From assembly GCA_021152595.1 (NCBI GenBank), contig JAGKVC010000005.1, positions 1 to 41,638 on the forward strand: a stretch of DNA of 41,638 bases. Reading direction: 5' to 3'. Source of the DNA: Clostridia bacterium. Its GTDB lineage: Bacteria > Bacillota > Clostridia > Oscillospirales > Ruminococcaceae. Under the pieces are notes generated by a model. It was not told the DNA's origin, ran no database searches, and saw only the letters and a list, made by a program, of their open reading frames with translations. Of the stretch, positions 24,409-33,600 are shown piece by piece (within the stretch, counting starts at the first letter, position 1; every line of letters starts with the position of its first letter). The translations under genes and the position numbers were made by a program.

Positions 24409-25157
24409 ATCAGATGATTCCTTTTCAGTTGCAGGATGATTTTTGTGATCTCGTCAAAAGAATATCCGGATTCCGGCGGCCTGCAAAGCGTAATCATGCG
24501 GATGCCGCACTGTGCCGCTGCTGCCGCCTTTTCGGGATATCCGCCGACTGCACCGCTTTCTTTGGTCAGCAGGATTGCAGCTTTGCTCCTGCGAATATGT
24601 AAAATATTTTCATCAATATCAAACGGACCGTTTGCAAGAATGATTTTTTCCGGATCATATCCAAGACGAGAACAGGTATTGCGGATTGTATCAGAGGGGA
24701 GAAGCCGGAGCCAGATCCGCTCTGAATAACCGCGGACAGCAGTCAGTGCTTCGACGGATTTGCTGCCGAGCGTACTCAGAATGCTGTCATTGTTTGTATT
24801 GAGTAGGTCAATCATTTCAGAAAGACTCTGAACAGCTTCACCTGCGACAGGCTCCGGTTTGCGGATCAGCCGGTCGCAGGGAATTCCGGCAGTATGGCAG
24901 GCGAGCTGAATATTCTGCGTTACCTCAGATGCATAGGGATGTGTTGCATCAATGACGCGGGAATAATCTCCGGTCTGAAGCAGCTCGAGAATCTCATCGG
25001 CACTTCGTCTGCCGCGCAGTACACCGACATGTTCCGGCAGGAGCGCTGCACCCTGATCGGTCGCTGAAGATACATCTGCCGGAATACTGTTTGCTGCACA
25101 GAATTCGGCAAGCTCTCTGCCCTCAGTCGTTCCGCCGAAAATCAGCAGCTTAGACAT
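24405..25157 (-). CDS. cbiJ: Cobalt-precorrin-6A reductase
   Basis: NAD(P)H-dependent reduction of the macrocycle (CbiJ/CobK family, 250 aa). It begins KLLIFGGTTEGRELAEF, a nucleotide-binding start, and has VIDATHPYASEVTQNIQLAC, the family-diagnostic DATHPYA. KSVEALTAVRGYSERIWLRLLPS, ANGPFD and LTKESGAVGGYPEKAAAA follow. It overlaps the cbiH end by 8 nt and the cbiET start by 4 nt. Confidence 0.95.
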   Translation of the reverse strand: MSKLLIFGGTTEGRELAEFCAANSIPADVSSATDQGAALLPEHVGVLRGRRSADEILELLQTGDYSRVIDATHPYASEVTQNIQLACHTAGIPCDRLIRKPEPVAGEAVQSLSEMIDLLNTNNDSILSTLGSKSVEALTAVRGYSERIWLRLLPSDTIRNTCSRLGYDPEKIILANGPFDIDENILHIRRSKAAILLTKESGAVGGYPEKAAAAAQCGIRMITLCRPPESGYSFDEITKIILQLKRNHLI

Positions 25158-25875
25158 CGCGGTAGCCCCTCGGTGTGACCATTTTGCCGTCGATGAGCCG
25201 GGTTTCGGAATTACCGATAAAGACGGTCGTGAACATATCGACAGGCGTATTCCGTAGTTCCTGTAACCTCAGCACCCGATAGGACTGATCCTCTCTGCCG
25301 ATATTGCGCACAAAACCGCAGACGGTGTCCGGTGATCTGTACGAAAGAATCAGGTCACATGCTTTCATCAGATGCTCAGGCCTGTGCTTGGACGACGGAT
25401 TGTACAGCACAATCACAAAATCCGCCTCTGCCGCACAGCAGATACGTTTCCGGATCTTCTCAGGCGAAGTAAGCAGGTCAGAGAGGCTGATCGCAGCAAA
25501 ATCATGTGTCAAAGGCGAGCCGAGCAGCGCGCCGCCGCTGAATGCAGCAGTCACCCCGGGCACCACCTGAATATGTACATCCGGATAATCAGCCCGAAGC
25601 TGATACGCAAGACCTGCCATGCCGTAAAGCTCCGGATCGCCGCTGCAAATCAGCGCAGTATTCTGATGCTGTGCAGCATCGAGCGCATCGCGGACGCGAA
25701 CAACCTCCTGCCGCATGCCGTTCGCGCGAAATTCTTTCTCCGGAAAGAAACCGCGGATCAGCTCAACATATGTCTGGTAGCCGACAATCAGCTCACTGTC
25801 CTGAATTGCCTGTTCAGCATCGGCTGTCATACATCCGCGGCTTCCGCTGCCGAATCCGATTACATATAGAATCAT
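25150..25875 (-). CDS. cbiH: Cobalt-precorrin-3B C17-methyltransferase (ring contraction)
   Basis: SAM-dependent enzyme that methylates C17 and drives ring contraction in the anaerobic pathway (241 aa). Motifs: VIGFGSGSRGCMTADAEQAI, LIVGYQTYVELI, CSGDPELYGMAGLAYQL, VVPGVTAAFSGGALLGSP and LTHDFAAISLSDLLT, followed by the CbiH/CobJ-type NPSSKHRPEHL. It has no fused extra domain. It overlaps cbiG by 4 nt. Confidence 0.95.
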   Translation of the reverse strand: MILYVIGFGSGSRGCMTADAEQAIQDSELIVGYQTYVELIRGFFPEKEFRANGMRQEVVRVRDALDAAQHQNTALICSGDPELYGMAGLAYQLRADYPDVHIQVVPGVTAAFSGGALLGSPLTHDFAAISLSDLLTSPEKIRKRICCAAEADFVIVLYNPSSKHRPEHLMKACDLILSYRSPDTVCGFVRNIGREDQSYRVLRLQELRNTPVDMFTTVFIGNSETRLIDGKMVTPRGYRDV

Positions 25876-26909
25876 GAGTTTGTCCTTTCAAAATCGAGAA
25901 CCATTGCTTTTTCCGCACAGGCAACGGTTACACCGTTGTGCGCCTGCTTTTTCATGATAATTCTTCCGCCGCTGCACAGCACAGCGCTTCGCTCACAGAT
26001 ATTATCCGCACCGGTGATTTGCTTCACAAATTCCGAAGCGGAAAAATCTCCTTCCGTCTCCATCAGTTCCGCGGCACTGTATGTATAAAACGGCAGTTGA
26101 TGCTCCGAGCAGAATGCAAGGAGACCGGATTCCTCTGCTTTCAGGTCAATACTAGCAACAGCATAGATTCGGCGTGAATCTATTTCGTGCGCCTGCAAAG
26201 CCTGATCAACAGCCGCTCTGATCAAGTCGGCAGTCGTGCCTTTTTTGCAGCCGATTCCGATTACAAGATTCCGCGGAATCAGATAAAGCGTCACTGGGAA
26301 AGGGGCAATCGAAGTATCTGAACCGATTGAAATACCGCAGCGCGGTGAAGCAGTATCCGTCAGGGGCGCAGGCAGCGCCGGATAGGGCAGGGTACTCCGG
26401 AATCCAATCGCCTCGCCGTCTATGACCGCTGCTGCAATTTCTTTTGCAGCTCGCATATCGGTGATGATCAGATGATTCGCTTTTGCAAAGCAATCCGGCG
26501 AAAATGCTCCGGAAGAATCAGTCGCCGTTGTAATGACGGCAGTGCCGCCCGTAATTGCAGCGATCTGTCCGGCGAGCGCATTTGCACCGCCGATATGACC
26601 GGAAAGCAGCGGAATGACAAACGAGCCGGAAGGATCCAGCACAATCACAGCAGGATCTGTCAGCTTGGAGCGAAGATACGGCGCGATCATCCGGACAGCA
26701 ATGCCGCATGCCGTAAGGAAAATCAGTGCATCTGTCTCAGCAAATAAGGATGCAGTCAGCACAGAAAGATCGCGGAATGATTCCGCCTGAGGATCCGTAT
26801 GCCGCACAAAGCAGCAGCGGCGGATCTGATAACCTGTTAAATGATCCGCTATTTTTTGCGAGAGTATTCTGCCGGATTCTGTCAGGCTTATAATGGCTGC
26901 GTGTTTCAT
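25872..26909 (-). CDS. cbiG: Cobalt-precorrin-5A hydrolase
   Basis: Opens the delta-lactone and releases acetaldehyde (C2 unit) in the anaerobic route (345 aa). The N-terminal region has IFLTACGIAVRMIAPYL and LLSGHIGGANALAGQIAAITGGTAVITTATD, typical of CbiG. The C-terminal domain begins NLVIGIGCKKGTTADLI and has YAVASIDLKAEESGL, as in the CbiG_C domain. Its presence marks the cobalt-early anaerobic pathway. It overlaps cbiF and cbiH by 4 nt. Confidence 0.95.
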   Translation of the reverse strand: MKHAAIISLTESGRILSQKIADHLTGYQIRRCCFVRHTDPQAESFRDLSVLTASLFAETDALIFLTACGIAVRMIAPYLRSKLTDPAVIVLDPSGSFVIPLLSGHIGGANALAGQIAAITGGTAVITTATDSSGAFSPDCFAKANHLIITDMRAAKEIAAAVIDGEAIGFRSTLPYPALPAPLTDTASPRCGISIGSDTSIAPFPVTLYLIPRNLVIGIGCKKGTTADLIRAAVDQALQAHEIDSRRIYAVASIDLKAEESGLLAFCSEHQLPFYTYSAAELMETEGDFSASEFVKQITGADNICERSAVLCSGGRIIMKKQAHNGVTVACAEKAMVLDFERTNS

Positions 26910-27661
26910 ATTGATGCCTTTCGGAATTCCGTTTCAAATGCAGGATCATAGAGCTTTGAAAGCGCATAATCGTCCCCGAGAAAACGGCCGACCGTAATCA
27001 GCGCAGTTTTCCGGATGCCGTTCTGTTCAGCGGTCTCTGCGAGTGTCCCGACTGTGCAGCGGCAGACCTTTTCATCCTGCCAGCTCGCCTTATAAACGAC
27101 AGCAGCAGGTGTATCAGCAGGGTAGCCGCCGACGATCAGGGCTTTGGACAGCGCTGCAAGCATGCCGGTACTGAGAAAAATCACCATTGTTGCCTGATGC
27201 GCAGCCAGAAGCTCGATTTGCTCCCTGTCCGGTACGGGCGTCCTGCCAGCCATGCGCGTGATAATCACGGTCTGCGAAACATCCGGCAGGGTATACTCCG
27301 CCCTGAGCGCCGCAGCAGCGCCGCAAAAGGAGCTGACGCCCGGGCAGATATCATATGCGATACCGCAAGCATCAAGTCTGTCCATCTGCTCGCGGATTGC
27401 GCCGTAAAGCGAAGGATCTCCGGTATGCAGCCTGACCGTCGTCCGGTTGTTTGCTTCCGCCTGCTGCATCACCGCGATCACTTCGTCAAGCGTCATATTT
27501 GCACTATTATATTTTGCGCAGCCATTTTTCGCGTTTTGCAGCAGCTCAGGATTTACGAGTGAACCTGCATAAATAATCACATCGGCTTCTTTCAACAAAC
27601 GCTGACCGCGAACCGTGATCAGATCCGGCGCACCACATCCGGCACCGACAAAATGTACCAT
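26906..27661 (-). CDS. cbiF: Cobalt-precorrin-4 C11-methyltransferase
   Basis: SAM-dependent C11 methylation (251 aa). It begins VHFVGAGCGAPDLITVRGQRLL, and has VIIYAGSLVNPELL, RLHTGDPSLYGAIREQMD, CPGVSSFCGAAAAL and EYTLPDVSQTVIITRMAGRTPVP, all CbiF/CobM hallmarks. GGAG lies 6 nt before the ATG; the cbiD stop is one base upstream of this start. Confidence 0.96.
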   Translation of the reverse strand: MVHFVGAGCGAPDLITVRGQRLLKEADVIIYAGSLVNPELLQNAKNGCAKYNSANMTLDEVIAVMQQAEANNRTTVRLHTGDPSLYGAIREQMDRLDACGIAYDICPGVSSFCGAAAALRAEYTLPDVSQTVIITRMAGRTPVPDREQIELLAAHQATMVIFLSTGMLAALSKALIVGGYPADTPAAVVYKASWQDEKVCRCTVGTLAETAEQNGIRKTALITVGRFLGDDYALSKLYDPAFETEFRKASI

Positions 27662-27662
27662 A

Positions 27663-28790
27663 TTACTCTCCAGTTATCGTATTCAGTATTTCATCTGCAT
27701 GGGCGGTTTTCAGCAACAGATCATGCTGATTGGAAAAGATCACAGCGCCGATCCGGAGTGAATCCTTGACGCGTGCTGTCAAATAATGCTCAATGCGGTC
27801 TGTCAGGATCCGCAGCGTCTGCTCAGCCGCGCCCTGCTGATACAGAATATCAAGTGCCGCATCGGTCGTGACGCAGCCGTCGATCTCCCTGAGAATGTCC
27901 GGATGAACACCTGCAAGCGCCGCGCATGCGATCAGCGTTTCTATTCTGCCGTCTGCATAAGCGGAATGTGTCTGCATGATGCCTGAGCCGAGCTTCACGA
28001 GCTTTCCGATATGTCCGATGAGAAGAATGTCCGAAAAGCCGAGCGAAACACCGATATCAAGCGCTTCTCCGATAAAATTGCTGCACATGACGCAGCGTTC
28101 GGCGAGAAATGGTTTTTGCAAACGGATAAACTGCTCACTGTAATTTCCGACAGTCAGCACAAGTGTTTCTTGTCCGGCGGCTTTGTGCACATTTGCTTCC
28201 GTCCGGATCGTGTCAATTATAGCAGAATTGCTCATCGGTTCGACGATGCCGGTCGTCCCGATAATCGAAATGCCGCCTGTGATGCCCATGCGCGGATTGA
28301 ATGTCTTTTTTGCAATCTCCACGCCCTCAGGAGCAGAGATTATAACGCGGAATCCGCCGGTATAGCGATATTTCGCGGCGATTTCCGTAACTGCATCTGT
28401 AATCATCTTCCGCGGAGCAGAATTGATCGCCGCCGCCCCGACCGGCTGGTCGAGACCGGGCTTTGTCACAGTACCGATGCCTTCGCCGCCGATGATTTCA
28501 ATTCCGGATTCGGATTTTGATACATCCGCATAGATCAGGATGCCGCGTGTCGCGTCAGGATCATCGCCGCTGTCCTTTTGTACGGCGCACGAAGCATGCT
28601 CTGAAGCCATATGTATCTCGCGGATATCAAGATGCAGAAGAATCCCGGCAGGTGTCATAAGATCAGTCTGTTCGCAGCGGCTTCCGGAAAGGAGCATTTC
28701 AGCAGCAGCTTTTGCTGCACCGGCGGCACATGATCCGGTTGTATAGCCGCAGCGGAGCTTTTTTCCGTTTCGATAAGTAAAAAGATTCAA
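27663..28790 (-). CDS. cbiD: Cobalt-precorrin-5B C1-methyltransferase
   Basis: Methylates C1 (375 aa). The family signature LRCGYTTGSCAAGAAKAA is near the N-terminus, followed by GDDPDATRGILIYADV, GGEGIGTVTKPGL, AAINSAPRKMI and GGISIIGTTGIVEPMS. The start is a TTG at 28790: it overlaps the cobA stop as TTGA and has AAGGA 8 nt upstream, and no ATG before the conserved region fits. The unusual start may lower translation relative to its neighbours. Confidence 0.95.
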   Translation of the reverse strand: MNLFTYRNGKKLRCGYTTGSCAAGAAKAAAEMLLSGSRCEQTDLMTPAGILLHLDIREIHMASEHASCAVQKDSGDDPDATRGILIYADVSKSESGIEIIGGEGIGTVTKPGLDQPVGAAAINSAPRKMITDAVTEIAAKYRYTGGFRVIISAPEGVEIAKKTFNPRMGITGGISIIGTTGIVEPMSNSAIIDTIRTEANVHKAAGQETLVLTVGNYSEQFIRLQKPFLAERCVMCSNFIGEALDIGVSLGFSDILLIGHIGKLVKLGSGIMQTHSAYADGRIETLIACAALAGVHPDILREIDGCVTTDAALDILYQQGAAEQTLRILTDRIEHYLTARVKDSLRIGAVIFSNQHDLLLKTAHADEILNTITGE

Positions 28791-29290
28791 TATTCGATTC
28801 CTTTCCGTGCCGCGATCCCGTCCTCATACGGATGTCGGACAGATCTGAATTCCGTAATATAGTCCGCGATTTCTGTTATTTCACTGACCGGCTTATGTCC
28901 TGTAATGATGATTTCGCAATCAGACAGCGATAATACCTGCCTGACAAGCTCCGGATCGACTGCCTGCCGCCGGATTGCATCGCCAAGCTCATCCAGTACG
29001 ATGAAATCAGCCTTCACCGAAAGAAGATGTTGCAGATTGGCATTATGCTCAGATATGACAGACTGCTGTTCCTGTGCGCTCATATCCCGAAAGAAACGCA
29101 CGCCCTGAAAGCTGCATGCCGTTACAGGAATGCCGAGCCGGCGCAGGATACCAATCTCGCTGCTTGATCCGTTTTTAAGGAACTGAATGACCGCGCATTG
29201 CAGACCAGCCCCTGCCGCGCGGATACATGCGCCGATCGCGGCAGAGGTTTTCCCTTTCCCGTCACCGTAATAATAGTGAATCAACTGCAT
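28787..29290 (-). CDS. cobA: Cob(I)yrinic acid a,c-diamide adenosyltransferase
   Basis: ATP:corrinoid adenosyltransferase of the CobA/BtuR/CobO family (about 167 aa), which makes the Co-C bond. P-loop GDGKGKTSAAIG near the N-terminus, then CAVIQFLKNG, SAQEQQSV, DFIVLDELGDAI, and CEIIITGHKPVSEITEIADYITEF, which are family hallmarks. Start is uncertain. ATG 29290 and an adjacent GTG 29293 sit too close to the only ribosome binding site (GAGG); a TTG at 29284 would have it at 8 nt. The gene lies about 14 nt behind the alcohol dehydrogenase gene. Confidence 0.94.
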   Translation of the reverse strand: MQLIHYYYGDGKGKTSAAIGACIRAAGAGLQCAVIQFLKNGSSSEIGILRRLGIPVTACSFQGVRFFRDMSAQEQQSVISEHNANLQHLLSVKADFIVLDELGDAIRRQAVDPELVRQVLSLSDCEIIITGHKPVSEITEIADYITEFRSVRHPYEDGIAARKGIEY

Positions 29291-29304
29291 CACCTCAATA
29301 TTGA

Positions 29305-30378
29305 TCAGATCTCAATCAGTTTTCGCATGATCGTTTCATCAATGGGATACGGACATAACTTCAGCTTTGCAGGATTGCGAAGGACACTTTCCGCAGATTC
29401 CTCAAGCAGCGCACGGTCAGCCTGCATCGGTGTGAGATCATGGATCAGGGTTCTGAGCGCATCTGTATCAGAGAATCCGGCAGCATTCAGGACGGCAGTT
29501 CGGCGGGTATTATCTGCAAAATCAAGATAATTCGCCTGAAATGCACCGACTGCGATTCCATGTGGAATTCCTGCACGATAGGTGAGCATATAGCTGAGAG
29601 CATGCGGGATTGTCGTACCGGTCTGCGCTATGGACATGCCTGCAAGTGTGGATGCATTCATCAGCTTTTGTGCGGCTTCTGCGTCGATCAAAACGGTGTT
29701 TTCGATATACGGTCTGCATTCCGCCCAGAGCCGGAGTCCTGCAAATGCGCTCATATCGCTGAAACAGTCAGCCTGTGTATTGATACAGCTTTCAATGAGA
29801 TGTGCCAGTGCATCAACCGCAGTATTGACAATAATCCTGCGCGGCGCATTACAGATGTATTTTCCGTCTATCAAGGCGAGATCCGGAAAGACCTTGTGCG
29901 TGATTGAGAGCTTGGTTTTCAGATCATAGCGCGTCAGAACAGAAACACCCGTGACCTCCGAGCCGGTTCCGCAGGTTGTCGGGACGGCGATGATCGGCAG
30001 AGCAGGGGAGCCGCCTGCCGTATAAAGCGCCTGCCAGTCACTTTCAGGACGGTTCATCATCAGCGCGATCGCTTTTGCTGCATCCATTGGGGAGCCGCCG
30101 CCGATTCCGATTACGAAATCCGCTTTTGCACGCAGTCCTGATTCGCGTGCTTTCATGACAGTCTCAACCGAAGGATTCTCTTCGATTTCATCAAAGATCG
30201 TATATGATTGTCCGTTCTCTTGCAGCACGGCGATCATATCATCGAGCGAGCCGTTCCGTTTTGCAGATCCGTGTCCGGTTACAATGAATGCATGCTGACC
30301 AAGTGCTGCGATATCATCTGAATGATTCGCAATGCAATTCGATTCACTGAATACACGCGTCGGCATTCTGTATTTCAT
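29305..30378 (-). CDS. Iron-containing (group III) alcohol dehydrogenase
   Basis: An NAD(P)-dependent, metal-containing alcohol dehydrogenase of 357 aa. The ATG at 30378 (MKYRMPTRVF) is chosen because GGGAG lies upstream at about 9 nt; a longer frame to 30423 would include promoter DNA. The cofactor site has FVIGIGGGSPMDAAKAIA and PTTCGTGSEVTGVSV. The metal-binding residues lie in NTAVDALAHLIES, TIPHALSYMLT and GIPHGIAVG (Asp and three His). The family reduces aldehydes to alcohols or the reverse; the substrate here is not evident. It is the first gene of the cobalamin operon and shares its promoter, which suggests a link to B12-dependent diol or ethanolamine-type metabolism. That link is inference. 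Confidence 0.9.
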   Translation of the reverse strand: MKYRMPTRVFSESNCIANHSDDIAALGQHAFIVTGHGSAKRNGSLDDMIAVLQENGQSYTIFDEIEENPSVETVMKARESGLRAKADFVIGIGGGSPMDAAKAIALMMNRPESDWQALYTAGGSPALPIIAVPTTCGTGSEVTGVSVLTRYDLKTKLSITHKVFPDLALIDGKYICNAPRRIIVNTAVDALAHLIESCINTQADCFSDMSAFAGLRLWAECRPYIENTVLIDAEAAQKLMNASTLAGMSIAQTGTTIPHALSYMLTYRAGIPHGIAVGAFQANYLDFADNTRRTAVLNAAGFSDTDALRTLIHDLTPMQADRALLEESAESVLRNPAKLKLCPYPIDETIMRKLIEI

Positions 30379-30413
30379 AGTCGTTCTCTCCCTCTGTATT
30401 ATCATACTAATAT

Positions 30414-30442
30414 ATAATAGCACATCTCATCAAAATCGTCAA
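30414..30442 (-). promoter_or_regulatory. Promoter of the adh-cobalamin operon
   Basis: On the - strand TTGACG (plus 30437-30442), 17 nt, TATTAT (plus 30414-30419). The leader is only about 30 nt long and cannot hold a riboswitch. Confidence 0.75.
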
Positions 30443-30538
30443 GTAAACGTTTTTATGCTCGGAAATGTAGACTTTTCTTCCGCTTTTTGCGTTTATTTAC
30501 GCATTTTGCCAGATATTGCGCAATGATGCGCCTGTATA

Positions 30539-30567
30539 TTGACATTTCCGCCGAAATATGTTAGAAT
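30539..30567 (+). promoter_or_regulatory. Sigma-A promoter of the giant modular gene
   Basis: TTGACA (30539-30544), 17 nt, TAGAAT (30562-30567) with an upstream TG extension. Transcription is expected to start near 30574. Upstream, 30487-30536 holds two short palindromic motifs (tgcgtttatttacgca and ttgcgcaa) that could be operators. Confidence 0.8.
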
Positions 30568-30580
30568 AAACTGTTCGTAT

Positions 30581-30616
30581 AGATGCAAATATATATAACA
30601 ATTTGTGTTTGCATCT
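30581..30616 (+). repeat. Perfect inverted repeat in the 5' leader
   Basis: AGATGCAAA (30581-30589) and TTTGCATCT (30608-30616), an 18-nt loop, begin just after the expected transcription start. It may form a 5' stem-loop that stabilises the very long mRNA, or serve as a DNA operator. Confidence 0.65.
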
Positions 30617-30651
30617 GACCGTACAAAACCATTTTATGAAAAGGAGCTGCT

Positions 30652-33600
30652 ATGGAAAAATTGCGAACCAGGCTTTTTGCGGGCGGACTTGCTGCATTTA
30701 TGGCAATGAGTGCGCTTCCGCTGCAAACTGCCTACACTGCTTTCGCTGCCGAGATTGAAGCCGCAAGCCGCGGTGATTTCAATGGCGACGGAAAACGAAA
30801 CAGTGACGATCTTGATGCGCTCAATAAGCTCCTCAGCGAACATCCCGAGACGATTCTGGCTGAGGAACAGTTTGAGCAGTATGACGTCACAGAGGACGGC
30901 ATCATTGATTCCAGAGACCGCTATGCGCTCTCACAGTATCTTTCAGGTGCTGCAAATGAGCTTCCTGTTACAACCGGAAGTGAGGCAGAAGAGGACGTGA
31001 CGCTGTCTCTCACGGGGGCATCCTGCTTCCCCGGGGATGATGTTCAGGTCAGACTGTCCTTCGTGGACTGGACAAAGGATATTGCGGCATATGATCTCAC
31101 CGTCGGATTTGATACCGGTTTGAAGTTCAAGGATATCGAATTCATTTCTGATGACTGTGTTTATGCTACATCAAGCCGAGCTTTGAAAATCTCCGGTCTC
31201 TATCAGAACGATGCGCTGCACCGCGGGGATATTGCGATTCTGACCTTTACCGCTCCGACAGAGTTCAAAGATACAGACGAATTTCATATTACGGTTGAAG
31301 GCTCCAATGTTTTCAACTCTGAATATGAAATCTTTCATTCTGTGAAGCCTTCTTCGACTGTTTCCGTTCAGCCGCTTTATGAGCCGGTTTCGCTTCAGGC
31401 TACCGGTATCGGCAGTCAGTCAGTTTCGCTGAAATGGGACATGCCGTTTGCGGATCAGCCGATTTCATCCTACCGTATTTACCGTGACGGCAAAAAAATC
31501 GTCGAAACAGCAGATACGACTTATATTGATTCCAAGCTCAAAGCAGATACTGACTATGAGTATACGGTATCTGCTGTCACGAAGAGCGGCGCCGAAACTG
31601 AACACTCGCAGCCGCTGAGCGTTCGTACAACCGGATTTGAGATTGTAAGCGCTGAATTTGCAGCAGATAAGGTTTCGGATGCAAACAGCGATCTGACAGT
31701 TTTACTCAGTCAGACGACGCCGGTTTCCGAGATGAAGCTCGATATCACCGGTCCGGACGGGAAAACCGTAACAGATACTGTTGACCTTTCCGGTGAGGAT
31801 CTCAGTTCGATCGTCTATCACTGGGATGTCAGCAAGTTTGAAGACGGTGACTATAAGATTCAGGTCACTGTCAAAGACGTTGACGGTTTGTCTAATTCTG
31901 CGGAGACCGAAGTCAGCGTCGTCAATAAGCCGCTGAACGCTCCCAAGCTCGAAGGCGAAGCTGGCGGAAGAATCGCTTCTCTGTCCTGGTCACTCGCAAC
32001 AGAAGCGTCTGTTGTCGGGTACTGCGTCTACCGCAAGACCGCAGACGGAAAGAAGTGGGAAAAGATCGCTGATATCAAAACGCGCGATACACTTCCCTAT
32101 AAGGATACTTCCCTGAAGGAAGGTACAAAGTATACCTATGCTGTTACCAGTCTGGATGAATACGGTCAGGAAAGTGCCAAGAGCAACTCCGTTACCGTGA
32201 CGCCGACTGCTGACAAGACGGCTCCGGAGATTACTCGTTTTACGCCTGCAAGCGGTAAGCGTGTCTCCGGCGATCTGAAAATCTCAGTTACAGCACGGGA
32301 TGACAATCTTGTTACCGGTGTTCGCTGTGAAATCTCCTCTGACAGCGGCAAAACATGGGAGCCGCTCTGCGAGGCAGAGGGCGACACACTCGATTGGATG
32401 TTTGATACCACGAAATTCGAGGACGGTGTCTATCAGATCCGCGCAATGGCGACCGATGAATCGAAAAACGAGTCCAGCGGCATCAATATCATTTCGCTGG
32501 CGATTGATAACACTGCTCCTGAGCAGGTGAAAAATATTCACACTGTCAGCCTGACTGCAACGGCCGCATCTCTCGCATGGGACGATGTTGCGGATGAAGA
32601 CTTCGATCACTTTATTGCAATCGTTACCGATCCGAAGAATACACAAGAATACACAATCAAAAAAGAGCTTGGTGTCCAGCTTTATCTGGTTCCGGATACG
32701 AGCTATGTCGTGACCGTATATGCGGTTGATACGGCTGGCAATGCTGGTCCGGCATCTGAACCGTTCCGGTTTGTTGCGGAAAGCGATGTTACGCCGCCGC
32801 TTATTACCAGAATGACTGCAAAGCCGAGCATCGCATCTGCAAATGCATCTCTCCAGGTCAGTGTTGCTGCAAGCGATATTTCCACTATTACTGCGAAATA
32901 TCTGCAATATTCGCAGGATCAGAAGACATGGAAGACTTTGACACTGACGGATCCTTATAAGGATTTCGTAATCTATGATAAGGACCTGAAAGAAGGCGAG
33001 CTGTATCTTCGTGCTTATGCAAGAGATCAGTACGGCAATATCGGAGATCCCGAAAAAGCACAGATTCAGACCATTGAGGTTGACAATACAGCGCCGAAGG
33101 CTCCTGCCGAGATCACTGCTGCGGCTTCCCTCCGTTCTAACGACATCGTTTGGACTGCATCCGAATCTGAGGACACCGTTTCCTATCGTATCGAGCGTTC
33201 GGAAGGGGATAATAAGAGCTTCACTCTGCTCGCAGGCGGTATTACGAGTCTGAAGTATTCTGATACCTCCGTAAAAGCGGACGGAATCTATTACTATCGT
33301 GTATCGGCTGTTGACCGTGCAGGCAATATCGGCACGGCAGTTACATCAAAGGAGCTTCACCGGACACCGGATAAGGAAGATCCTGTGATCGTTGAATGCG
33401 GTCTGACCTCCGGTGATCGAATCGTCTGCTCTGTGCACCGTGCACTGCAGATTCTCGCAACGGATAATACACAGATTGCGTCGATCAATGCGGCATATCG
33501 CTGCAAGGAAACAGACAAATGGACAGCACTGAAAACAACAGAGACCAATCATAATTCTGCTTATACCGAAATGATCGTCAGCACCGAGCTTCCGGAAAGC

